This document shows positions 27,803 through 35,199 of a DNA stretch of 64,000 bases, piece after piece (within the stretch, counting starts at the first letter, position 1; every line of letters begins with the position of its first letter). Position numbers and translations under genes: made by a program. The stretch lies in contig NZ_AP029612.1 in NCBI RefSeq assembly GCF_040362915.1, positions 2,418,001-2,482,000 of the forward strand, given 5' to 3'. This DNA is from Sediminibacterium sp. KACHI17. Its GTDB lineage: Bacteria; Bacteroidota; Bacteroidia; Chitinophagales; Chitinophagaceae. A model generated the notes under the pieces. That model was not told the DNA's origin. It did not search any database and worked only from the letters and a program-made list of their open reading frames with translations.

Positions 27803-28370
27803 GACCCCCTGAGCACAGCAAAGGGTCACCCCGACGCAGGAGGGGTCTCTCACCGCTTGGGTGATTGCAAGTTGTTTTGCTCTCCGCATAACTGTTGGAG
27901 GTGGGAGATGCTACCGATGCTACGATCGGCATCCTGCGGACTCCTTACGTCGGCATGACACCTGTCACCTCGACGAAGGAGAGGTCTCTCACCTTCAGGG
28001 TGTTCGCCAATGGTTTTGCTCTCCGCATAACTGTTGGGGGTGGGAGATGCTACCGATGCTACGATCGGCATCCTGCGGACTCCTTACGTCGGCATGACAC
28101 CTGTCACCTCGACGAAGGAGAGGTCTCTCACCTTCAGGGTGTTCGCCAATGGTTTTGCTCTCCGCATAACTGTTGGAGGTGGGAGATGCTACCGATGCTA
28201 CGATCGGCATCCTGCGGACTCCTTACGTCGGCATGACACCTGTCACCTCGACGAAGGAGAGGTCTCCCACCTTCAGGGTGTTCGCCAATGGTTTTGTTCT
28301 CAGCATACCCACTCGCGGTGGAGATGCTACGATCGGCATCCTGCGAACTCCTTATGTCGGCATGACCGGG
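27803..28370. repeat. 139-bp tandem repeat array, block 1
   Basis: After a diverged leader (CCCCCTGAGCACAGCAAAGG..), units begin at 27882, 28021, 28160 and 28299, each exactly 139 bases apart, the last one partial and diverged. Within a unit: CTCCGCATAACTGTTGG, GGGAGATGCTACCGATGC, TACGTCGGCATGACACC, GACGAAGGAGAGGTCTCTCA. Because 139 is not a multiple of three, the reading frame shifts from unit to unit, so the frames that stay open in both strands are not genes. The part just after GTTTTG differs between units while the rest is conserved. Confidence 0.85.
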
Positions 28371-28438
28371 CATCAGTTTAAAATGCTAAACCATTTAGTT
28401 TTGCTAAAATTGCTAAAAAAGATAAGGACTAGACTAGA

Positions 28439-28498
28439 GTATCTATACGGTATCTGTACGGTATCCCCTGAGTATCCTATCTGTATCCTCTTAGTATC
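28439..28498. repeat. Six GTATC words at exact 11-bp spacing
   Basis: GTATC begins at 28439, 28450, 28461, 28472, 28483 and 28494; the six bases between words vary (TATACG, TGTACG, CCCTGA, CTATCT, CTCTTA). Constant word with variable filler at helical period looks like a protein-binding array. Confidence 0.75.
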
Positions 28499-28530
28499 AT
28501 TAGGGGGAATGTACAGGGAGGATAGACCGA

Positions 28531-28826
28531 CCCCCCTGAGCACAGCGAAGGGTCACCCCGACGCAGGAGGGGTCTCCCACCGCTGGGGAGAATGCAAGTG
28601 GTTTTGCTTTCACCATACTTGTTGGAGGTGGGAGATGCTACCGATGCTACGATCGGCATCCTGCGGACTCCTTACGTCGGCATGACACCTGTCACCTCGA
28701 CGAAGGAGAGGTCTCTCACCTTCAGGGTGTTCGCCAATGTTTTTGTTCTCAGCATACCCACTCGCGGTGGGAGATGCTACCGATGCTACGATCGGCATCC
28801 TGTGGACTCCTTACGTCGGCATGACG
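28531..28826. repeat. 139-bp repeat array, block 2
   Basis: A second array with the same leader (CCCCCTGAGCACAGCGAAGG) and unit, two copies, the second partial. It ends directly at copy 2 of the palindromic element. Blocks 1 and 2 are separated by AT-rich sequence and the GTATC array. Confidence 0.8.
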
Positions 28827-28827
28827 T

Positions 28828-28875
28828 GTCACCCTGAGGAGCTTCGCGATCACCGATCGCGTCGGCGACGAAGGG
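28828..28875 (+). repeat. Dispersed palindromic element, copy 2
   Basis: Arms GTCACCCTGAGGAGC and GTCGGCGACGAAGGG; core CGCGATC-ACC-GATCGCG, again 7 bp plus 3-base loop but a different sequence from copy 1. Followed by CATCCTGAGCGCAGCGAAGGA, a related half-element. Confidence 0.75.
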
Positions 28876-28899
28876 CGTCATCCTGAGCGCAGCGAAGGA

Positions 28900-29245
28900 C
28901 ACCTCCAACAAGATCGCTTAAAACAAAACGCTTAAGAAAATACTTTCTCATTCCTTATTTCCTATTTCTTATTTCTCTGTTTTCTTGGTATTCAAATAAA
29001 TTCGTATATTACAATTCCCCCCATACTTTTTATTTCCTGATTTTATTGGAGAACACACATGAGATTGTTGTGCAAAGGTGATTGTGTCTTTGGATGATGA
29101 GGTGGTGTATTTGCGAAAGTGAAAACTATAGGCGCATATAATTTTACTTAATTGGCTATGAGGTGAATATGTGAGATTGTGTAAGTGAGATTAGGAGTGG
29201 AGGTTCGCATACTTATGAGTTAGCAATAACCTAATAAAAAAAGAT
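28900..29245. other. AT-rich intergenic stretch without a gene
   Basis: From the end of the repeats to the next gene. No coding frame, hairpin or promoter consensus could be supported. It begins the AT-richer island and may contain its left boundary. Confidence 0.5.
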
Positions 29246-29914
29246 ATGAACAAGAAAATTTATATTGTATTCTTTTTGAGTATTTTGTCGCTCACAACCT
29301 TAGCTCAAACAGACACTACTAAGTCAATTAGAAAATCTGACGCAAAAGATTTAGAGGAAAACGGCTTCAAGATTAACACAAAGGTTTTTAAGTTTGGGGC
29401 AAGTTTAGGGTTTAACTATCTTACACAAGACATCTTTGACCCAGTGCTTTCACCTGTAGATAATAGTTTAAAGCTACAGAGAGTTAATCCTGTGTCTTTT
29501 TTGCTTTCAACAACTGTTATCGTGAATCCAATAAGTTCATATTACAGAAAAATAGGAAAAGATGGAAAACCTTATGGAGATGTCTATTCTGTTCCATCAA
29601 GGCTTTCTTTCATAGGTACTGTAAATTTGGCACAATTTGGAGCATCTCAAACAGCATCATTTAATAAGAAAATTGATGGCGGACTTGGATTGGGAATACG
29701 ACTTAACAATGATTTTCATTTAGGAATTTCTGCTGAGATGATTTCTGTTAGACAACTGAGAGATTATATAGTCAATGACTTCACTGATAAACCTATTGTG
29801 GTGAATAATGTAACCTTAAATGCCCTAGACATTTCGGACAATAAATTATTTGTAGATAAGTATTATTTTGGCTTATCAATCAAATTTATTTATGTGCTTG
29901 TAGGTAAAGAATAG
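29246..29914 (+). CDS. Exported unknown protein, barrel-like
   Basis: 222 residues with a signal peptide (IYIVFFLSILSLTTLAQ). The body is rich in alternating beta-strand text (VFKFGASLGFNYLTQD, GGLGLGIRLNNDFHLGISAEMI) ending in an aromatic strand (YYFGLSIKFIYVLV), which is typical for a small outer membrane beta barrel. No family recognised. Codon use is AT-richer than in the flanking core genes (for example AAA, TTA and ATT preferred), pointing to acquisition with the island that follows. Confidence 0.65.
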   Translation: MNKKIYIVFFLSILSLTTLAQTDTTKSIRKSDAKDLEENGFKINTKVFKFGASLGFNYLTQDIFDPVLSPVDNSLKLQRVNPVSFLLSTTVIVNPISSYYRKIGKDGKPYGDVYSVPSRLSFIGTVNLAQFGASQTASFNKKIDGGLGLGIRLNNDFHLGISAEMISVRQLRDYIVNDFTDKPIVVNNVTLNALDISDNKLFVDKYYFGLSIKFIYVLVGKE

Positions 29915-29930
29915 GCTACTGCTAACATAG

Positions 29931-30068
29931 GCTTGGCTAAAAGCAGAGCTGGGGTGCTAAAATATGACTTTAGTGATTTTTATGTGCTAAACTACTTAGT
30001 TTGGGCTTTTGTGCTACGATTTCCCCGCCTTCGCCAAGCCTTGTCCGTAGGCAGCAAGGCTGTAAGGA
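29931..30068. repeat. Long imperfect palindrome before the DUF5343 gene
   Basis: GGCTTGGC at about 29931 pairs with GCCAAGCC near 30033; inside, GCTGGGG and TTTCCCC-type arms also oppose, giving a palindrome of about 110 bases. Next to it AGCCTTG and CAAGGCT form a second stem. The layout recalls an integron-like attC site, but core sites are not canonical. Confidence 0.4.
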
Positions 30069-30132
30069 CTGATTGTTTAACTGAATTACTTCGATATTTT
30101 ACTCAAATATTTAATTACATAAACATATAGTT

Positions 30133-30762
30133 ATGGCTCTTGCAACATCTTACCTAGTAGCAACAAACAAACTCGATGATATTTTCAATGCACTTCTCTC
30201 AGCAAAGGCTCCATCCAGCTTGACGACAGGTTTTCTTAAAACTTTAGGGTTCACAAGCAGTAATGATGCTCTTTATGTTCGACTTTTTAAAGACCTCGGA
30301 CTGATTGACTCTTCAAATGTTCCTACTGAAAAGTACTTTAGATTTTTAGACCAAGCCGAATCAAAAAAAGTAATTGCTGAATGTATCGAAGAGGCTTACT
30401 CAGACTTATTTGCACTAAACAAAAAAGCGAATGAGCTAAGTGAAGCAGATGTTAAAGGCAAATTCAAGACCTTGACGCAAGGCACGAAGGAGGATAACAT
30501 TATTAATCTAATGGCTAAAACATTTAAAGCTCTTTGTGATTACGCAGATTGGACATCCAAATCCTCAATCAAACCTCCAGATACTCCTGAGACAAAGACT
30601 ACAAAGTCACAAGAACCATCTGTCGAAGTCCCCATCATTGCTGGTCATAAAAAAGGAATTAATCCAAGCCTGCATTATAATATTGAGATTCATTTACCCG
30701 AAACTCGAGATACTGCCGTTTACGATGCGATATTTAAAAGTCTTAAAGAACATTTATTCTAA
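30133..30762 (+). CDS. DUF5343 protein, first gene of a coupled pair
   Basis: 209 residues. The first 140 match the DUF5343 pattern: MALATSYLVATNKLDDIFNAL, the LGFTSSNDALYVRLFKDLGLID segment and a PTEKYFRF helix start, an all-helical domain of unknown biochemistry that looks like a winged-helix or adaptor fold. A Pro/Thr-rich linker (KPPDTPETKTTKSQEPSV) leads to a C-terminal beta segment (LHYNIEIHLPETRDTAVYDAIFKSLKEHLF). Its TAA stop shares its last base with the ATG of the HEPN gene, so both proteins are made together. A regulator or target-sensing role is inferred. Confidence 0.7.
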   Translation: MALATSYLVATNKLDDIFNALLSAKAPSSLTTGFLKTLGFTSSNDALYVRLFKDLGLIDSSNVPTEKYFRFLDQAESKKVIAECIEEAYSDLFALNKKANELSEADVKGKFKTLTQGTKEDNIINLMAKTFKALCDYADWTSKSSIKPPDTPETKTTKSQEPSVEVPIIAGHKKGINPSLHYNIEIHLPETRDTAVYDAIFKSLKEHLF

Positions 30763-31337
30763 TGGATAATTACTACTCTTTTGTTTTTAAAGGTCTTCTA
30801 ACTGAAGATGCTTTAGATAAGGTCGGAAGGAGAAACAAATCTCATTTCACTGAAGACCAAGCTAAGAAACTAGCTTCCACGCTAGCAATTGATGAAATGG
30901 ACTCTGAACTAGTAATAAGGTCAAAGAGAATGTCAATTGTCTTTACAGCTATTGCAGCTTTCGAAAATTCCGTAAGGCAGTTTATTGAAAAAAAGTTGTT
31001 AGAAGAAATTGGCGAAAATTGGTGGACTGAAGCAGTTGACCCAAACATCAGAAAAAAAGCTGAAGGCAGAATGGAAGAAGAAAAGAAAATTAGGTGGCAC
31101 ACACCAAGAGGACTAAGCCCTATAAATTACACAGAGATGAAACACCTAACTGATACGATTAGGCAAAATTGGAAACTTTTTGAGCCTCACTTGGGGACTT
31201 TCGATTGGGCTTCAAATATTTTGGATACAGTTGAACGTTCCAGGAATGTTATCATGCATAGTGGGGACCTTGGCAATAGGGATATCGAACGAATTGGCTC
31301 ACACATCCGTGATTGGATAAGACAAGTTGGAGCGTAA
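30762..31337 (+). CDS. Swt1-type HEPN domain protein, likely RNase partner
   Basis: 191 residues. The C-terminal third carries the HEPN RNase motif R-x4-H: Arg161-Asn162-x3-His166 in ERSRNVIMHSGDLG, followed by an IGSHIRDWI helix. The N-terminal helices (SIVFTAIAAFENSVRQFIEKKL) match the first HEPN helix with its Glu-Asn pair. HEPN proteins of this kind are metal-independent RNases found in Abi, toxin-antitoxin and RNA-processing contexts. It is translationally coupled to the DUF5343 gene and lies in an AT-rich island. A function in phage defence is inference. Confidence 0.75.
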   Translation: MDNYYSFVFKGLLTEDALDKVGRRNKSHFTEDQAKKLASTLAIDEMDSELVIRSKRMSIVFTAIAAFENSVRQFIEKKLLEEIGENWWTEAVDPNIRKKAEGRMEEEKKIRWHTPRGLSPINYTEMKHLTDTIRQNWKLFEPHLGTFDWASNILDTVERSRNVIMHSGDLGNRDIERIGSHIRDWIRQVGA

Positions 31338-31491
31338 CATTACTTCTTCGTAGAGTCTTCAAATCAAAACAAGTTCATCGCAGATGTCTCCGAGGTATGA
31401 GGGACTCTGCGTATTACACAGAGATATTCCTTCTTAGAAGACTTTAAAATGACTAATAAATTGGTTCTAATTATTTCCTTTTTTAACTCTT

Positions 31492-32031
31492 ATGCCAAAA
31501 AAAACACTTGACTTAGATTGGTTAATAACTGAATACATGCCGTTTTTTAGTGAATTCGGAATGACGGAAGAAAATGTACGGGGGTATTATGAAACATGGT
31601 CTAAAAACCGCCCAGCATTAATCAAAGATTATCTATGGTTTATTTTTCAAAGCTTATTATACGAGTCAGCTAAACAGTCTAAAACAGAACAAGAGTTATA
31701 TAAGTATCAAAATATGATTTATATGGAGATGCTATGGTTCAGAAGAAAAGTTGAAAAAGTAAAAGCTAATGAGATATTGCAACTAGCATTAGCATCCTTG
31801 GTACGAAAAACTATTTCTGAAACTAACCTTCAGTTGAAGGTTGAGATAATTTCTGGCAATTGTTGTCCTTATTGTGATAATCTTAATCAGCAAATGTTTT
31901 TTTCCGAAGATGTTTTAAAAAATCAATACCTGGGATCTCGAGATTGCACAAACCCCAAAGGATGTCACTGTACATATGCATTTGTGCCAATGCGAGATGA
32001 AGATGCTAAATTACTTTCTAGCTTTTCCTAG
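31492..32031 (+). CDS. Cys-rich unknown protein of the island
   Basis: 179 residues, mostly helical for the first 115, then a compact Cys cluster: Cys124, Cys125, Cys128, Cys152, Cys158 and Cys160 (NCCPYCDNLNQQMF ... RDCTNPKGCHC). A CPYCDxLN...F followed by GCHC resembles the C-terminal metal site of phage Mu gpF-like head proteins, though no capsid genes are near. A zinc-binding role is likely. It starts 154 bases after the HEPN gene on the same strand and could be a third member. Confidence 0.6.
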   Translation: MPKKTLDLDWLITEYMPFFSEFGMTEENVRGYYETWSKNRPALIKDYLWFIFQSLLYESAKQSKTEQELYKYQNMIYMEMLWFRRKVEKVKANEILQLALASLVRKTISETNLQLKVEIISGNCCPYCDNLNQQMFFSEDVLKNQYLGSRDCTNPKGCHCTYAFVPMRDEDAKLLSSFS

Positions 32032-32052
32032 GAGACTGTTGTAGAAATAAGT

Positions 32053-32952
32053 TCAACACTCCTCATTCACCTCCAATCGATACCCTTTCCCCCTCACAAC
32101 ACTAATCTTCACCCTCGGGTCTAACTCCAGTTTCTTTCTCAATTTCGAAATAAACATATCCAAACTCCGTCCCACGATCACACCTTCATCTTCCCAGATC
32201 TCTTTTTGTAGTCGGCTTCTTTCGATCACTTCATTGGGTGATAAGGCAAAAATGCGGAGTACACGGGTTTCAGTACGGGTAAGGTCAATAGATGTTTCAT
32301 TCAGTAAGAGCTTACGTTTCTCTGCATCAAAACGCATAGTGCCTAAAGTGAAGATGCCGGTGGGTTCCATGTCAGGAATGTTCTTGCGTTTTTTGATGGG
32401 TATCCAAACCACACATCCCACCAATGCCAACACAGAAAGGGCACCGAACAGGTAGCCGGTTTGTCCATCCATGATCCTCGTGGGTTTGAATTGAACATGG
32501 AGCATGTAACAGGCGCTGGGTTGTCTTCTGCCGAGACAGGCTACAATATCATTTTTCTTATTATTGGAAATCGCATAGCCATAGGCCACACTGGTATCGG
32601 TACAGTTCAGCACATTCACCACATAATCACCGGCAAGCGGGTCTTTGGCGAATAAACGTTGGGTTGTTTTCACCAGGGAGTCGGGTTGAAAGGTAAATGC
32701 CTGTTCAAAACGGATGCGGTATTCATACGCGGAGATCTTTTGTATCGGTAGAACCCTTGAAACACTGTCGCCCGACTGTAGCAGTATTTCATGTCCGAGT
32801 CGACGCAGCAGGATCTCTCTTCTGGCAACATCAAAATCATCCTTACCCGTGAAGGTGAATGCCACACAGATCATGGAGATCAATCCGATGAATAATACTC
32901 CAAGGAAGATTTTTCGTTGGATCGGCCATTGTATTTTTTTGATCCGCATCAT
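32053..32952 (-). CDS. Membrane-anchored winged-helix transcription regulator
   Basis: 299 residues. Helix 1 (IFLGVLFIGLISMICVAFTF, about 14-33), an extracytoplasmic part of about 130 residues with Cys pair candidates (VLNCTDTS, VACLGRRQ), helix 2 (YLFGALSVLALVGCVVWIPI, about 166-185) and a C-terminal OmpR-type winged-helix (NETSIDLTRTETRVLRIFALSP, SLDMFISKLRKKLELD, VVRGKGYRL). Opposite in order to ToxR/CadC, where the DNA-binding domain is N-terminal. It presumably senses a periplasmic signal and controls the divergent gene through repeated TTTACA sites. Confidence 0.82.
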   Translation of the reverse strand: MMRIKKIQWPIQRKIFLGVLFIGLISMICVAFTFTGKDDFDVARREILLRRLGHEILLQSGDSVSRVLPIQKISAYEYRIRFEQAFTFQPDSLVKTTQRLFAKDPLAGDYVVNVLNCTDTSVAYGYAISNNKKNDIVACLGRRQPSACYMLHVQFKPTRIMDGQTGYLFGALSVLALVGCVVWIPIKKRKNIPDMEPTGIFTLGTMRFDAEKRKLLLNETSIDLTRTETRVLRIFALSPNEVIERSRLQKEIWEDEGVIVGRSLDMFISKLRKKLELDPRVKISVVRGKGYRLEVNEEC

Positions 32953-32962
32953 GTCAAACTAA

Positions 32963-32993
32963 TATTTACAATCTTTACACGATTATTTACAAT
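32963..32993. promoter_or_regulatory. Direct-repeat operator candidate (TATTTACAAT)
   Basis: TATTTACAAT occurs at 32963-32972 and again at 32984-32993, exactly 21 bases (two helical turns) apart, with a third TTTACA at 32974 between them. Direct repeats are the usual binding layout of OmpR-type winged-helix proteins, and the site lies in the divergent promoter region of the regulator itself. Confidence 0.6.
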
Positions 32994-33089
32994 AGATATT
33001 CGACTGTCTGCACAACGTGCGTGTATTTTTATCTTATCAACTGTGAAAGGCAAAACCTTCACAGATTTGATGGAACAAAAGGTAGAAAT

Positions 33090-33653
33090 ATGTTCACTAA
33101 AACTGTAAAAAATATGAAGAAAGGTATGTTCGCGCTGATCCTCGCGCTCGCTGTTGTGGTAAGTGGAATCGTATTGGCGAATCACGAAACCAATGATAAG
33201 CCTGTTAAAAAACCTTTACCCATGACCGCTGCAGAAAAGACAGCAGCCATGAAAACATGGGAAGCCACTCCCGATGGTATCCGATTCAACAACTGGAAAA
33301 CTTCTCCTGCCGGACAAAAAGTATTGACCGGTGCTAATAAAATAAGACACCACATCAATGCCTCCAGCAATATGGAAGCGGTGGTAACATCGTTGTCACT
33401 GCCACCGGGTTCAAGATTGGGTTTTGGTGTGATGGTGAGCATCAATGGGGAGGAGTACATTTTAAGTTTTGGTCCGGAAGAGAACGAGGCATTCAAACAA
33501 CTGAAAGAGCTGAAGGTGAATGATAAGATACTGGTGAAAAGTCATGCGGTATCGTACGCACCCAAGTATGCGTATCCGATCATAACGGGTAATTATGTAG
33601 AGCGAGATCATAAAGTATTGTACAAGCGAGCGCCAAAAACAGATGGATGCTGA
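33090..33653 (+). CDS. Exported protein, probable target of the divergent regulator
   Basis: 187 residues beginning MFTKTVKNMKKGMFALILALAVVVSG, a signal peptide or N-terminal anchor. The first half has an unusual region repeating WEATPDGIRFNNWKTSPAGQKVL; the second half is a small beta domain (SRLGFGVMVSINGEEYILSFG, LKVNDKILVKSHAV, PIITGNYVERDHK). Not recognised as a family. Its TGA stop is the first three bases of a dispersed palindromic element. AAAGGTAG upstream of 33090 supports that start over the frame from 33021. Confidence 0.65.
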   Translation: MFTKTVKNMKKGMFALILALAVVVSGIVLANHETNDKPVKKPLPMTAAEKTAAMKTWEATPDGIRFNNWKTSPAGQKVLTGANKIRHHINASSNMEAVVTSLSLPPGSRLGFGVMVSINGEEYILSFGPEENEAFKQLKELKVNDKILVKSHAVSYAPKYAYPIITGNYVERDHKVLYKRAPKTDGC

Positions 33654-33703
33654 CCCTTCGTCGCAGATCGTAACCGAAGGTTACGAATGCTCCTCAGGGT
33701 GAC
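33651..33703 (-). repeat. Dispersed palindromic element, copy 3
   Basis: Inverse orientation: TGACCCTTCGTCG ... GCTCCTCAGGGTGAC. The core CGTAACC-GAA-GGTTACG is a 7-8 bp stem with a 3-base loop, unrelated in sequence to copies 1 and 2. Supplies the stop codon of the gene before it. Confidence 0.78.
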
Positions 33704-33714
33704 AAAAAAATAAA

Positions 33715-33722
33715 TAGGTTTG
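33715..33722 (+). promoter_or_regulatory. Promoter -7 box after element copy 3
   Basis: TAGGTTTG fits TAnnTTTG, 19 bases before the ATG at 33742. Confidence 0.5.
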
Positions 33723-33741
33723 TCATCACAACCCTTAACAC

Positions 33742-34356
33742 ATGTTCAAGAAACATCTAGTTCTGCTCTGTATTTTGATATCCGTTGTTTTCATAGGTAT
33801 TGCAACATCCTTGTATCCGGGAGGTACGATATCTGATAAGAGTACGGTGGGATTTATCTGGTCAAAAAATTTTATCAGCAATTTATTTTTACCGCAGGCA
33901 TTGAATGGTGCTGATAATCCGGCAAGGATCTGGGCCATGGTGGGTATGGCATTTCATTCACTTGGATATGGACTGTTCTTTTTACGCATGGCCAAAAAAA
34001 TGCCCGATGCTCATGGTTCATGGGTATTGAAAATAGTGGGTATCTTAAATATCTTTTTCAATTTTCTAGTGGTCACACCTTTGCATGATAGTATGGTGAC
34101 CATCTCCAGTACACTTTCTATGCTTGGTTTATTTTATATCACCGTTTACATATTGAGATCCAAATTGCATGTCTTCAAAGTTGCTTGTATCCTCTGTATG
34201 TTGGTTTTCTATTTCGCTTTATACCTCTATGGTTACGGTAATTGGGGTTTATTGGCGATAATGCAGAAAGTAGCTTTTACTACTTCTATGTTATTGGTAT
34301 TGGCGTTGGAATATTTTACGAGCCGGGAAGACTTCTCCCTTCGTCGCAGATCATAG
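33742..34356 (+). CDS. Six-helix membrane protein, DUF998-like
   Basis: 204 residues with about six membrane segments (LVLLCILISVVFIGIATSLYPGG first; LLVLALEYFTSRE last). The opening YPGGTISD and an FLPQ-ALNG loop recall DUF998-type proteins; assignment uncertain. The last residues SLRRRS are encoded by the dispersed palindromic element copy 4, which contributes the stop codon. Two consecutive genes ending in the same element is unusual. Confidence 0.6.
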   Translation: MFKKHLVLLCILISVVFIGIATSLYPGGTISDKSTVGFIWSKNFISNLFLPQALNGADNPARIWAMVGMAFHSLGYGLFFLRMAKKMPDAHGSWVLKIVGILNIFFNFLVVTPLHDSMVTISSTLSMLGLFYITVYILRSKLHVFKVACILCMLVFYFALYLYGYGNWGLLAIMQKVAFTTSMLLVLALEYFTSREDFSLRRRS

Positions 34357-34386
34357 CCTGCGGTTATGAATGCTCCTCAGGGTGAT
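34337..34386 (-). repeat. Dispersed palindromic element, copy 4
   Basis: CCCTTCGTCGCAGAT ... GCTCCTCAGGGTGAT. Core CATAGCC-TGC-GGTTATG: still a 7-bp stem (one G-T pair) with a 3-base loop, again with its own sequence. It overlaps the end of the preceding gene and stops five bases before the beta-lactamase ATG. Confidence 0.75.
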
Positions 34387-34391
34387 AAAGA

Positions 34392-35159
34392 ATGTATCTT
34401 TCAGTTTTCAAAACAAATTTTATGCGAGGACGATTGTTGTCTTTTGGTTTTCTTTTGTGGATGAATACATTGGCTGCACAATCTGTTCATCCAAAACTGA
34501 AGATCACACCGCTTACGGATCATTTTTATATCTATACCACTTACAATACGTACGAAAACTCAAAAGTACCCGCCAATGGTATGTATGTGGTGACCAAGCA
34601 AGGGGTAGTACTATTTGATACACCTTGGGATACAACACAGTTTCAACCCTTGTTGGATAGCATTCAAGTCAGACACCATCAATCCGTGATCATGGCTTTT
34701 GCCACACATTGGCATAGTGATAAGACCGCCGGATTGGAATACTATCGTCAAAAAGGTATCAAGACCTATACTACACAAAGAACAGATGAATGGAGTCAAA
34801 AGAACGGAGCCAAGCGAGCAGCTTTTCTCATGCATGCAGACACATCCTTTCAAGTAGGTGCAGATCGATTTGAAATTTTTTATCCCGGTCCGGGTCATAC
34901 TGATGACAATATTGTGATCTGGTTTCCGAAACATAAAGTCTTATATGGTGGATGTTTGATCAAAGGTGCATCGGATACCAATCTGGGTTTTTTGGGTGAT
35001 GGCAATGTGAAAGAATATGTACATACCTTAAAAAGGGTACAACAAAAATATCCGTCACCGAAACACATCATTGTTGCGCATAGTGATTGGAAGGATCTTA
35101 ATTCATTGAAACATTCGATTGAAATGGCGGAGTTATTGCGGAAAAAAGAGCAACCATAA
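34392..35159 (+). CDS. Subclass B1 metallo-beta-lactamase
   Basis: 255 residues with a signal peptide (LLSFGFLLWMNTLAAQ). All six zinc ligands of subclass B1 are present: His106, His108 and Asp110 in THWHSDKTAG, His169 in GPGHTDDN, Cys188 in YGGCLIKGA and His230 in IVAHSDW. The fold and spacing match chromosomal enzymes of Bacteroidota such as BlaB or IND types, so carbapenem hydrolysis is plausible but unproven. The usual GHG around the last His is replaced by AHS. The start could also be the ATG at 34422; either gives a signal peptide. Confidence 0.88.
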   Translation: MYLSVFKTNFMRGRLLSFGFLLWMNTLAAQSVHPKLKITPLTDHFYIYTTYNTYENSKVPANGMYVVTKQGVVLFDTPWDTTQFQPLLDSIQVRHHQSVIMAFATHWHSDKTAGLEYYRQKGIKTYTTQRTDEWSQKNGAKRAAFLMHADTSFQVGADRFEIFYPGPGHTDDNIVIWFPKHKVLYGGCLIKGASDTNLGFLGDGNVKEYVHTLKRVQQKYPSPKHIIVAHSDWKDLNSLKHSIEMAELLRKKEQP

Positions 35160-35199
35160 ATCTGATTCTTTCTGTACTTTTTTTTATTAAGATGTTAAT

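Noticed and set aside
27803..28826. CRISPR array
   Set aside because: Repeats are 139 bases long and directly adjacent, with no unique spacers of usual size and no cas genes.
27653..28837. Many open frames of 60-170 codons on both strands across the repeat arrays
   Set aside because: They read the same repeated text in all frames, the unit length (139) is not a multiple of three, and the translations have no protein character.
31492..32031. Prophage remnant because of the gpF-like Cys site
   Set aside because: No terminase, portal, tail, integrase or lysis gene is near; only a short Cys pattern is shared.
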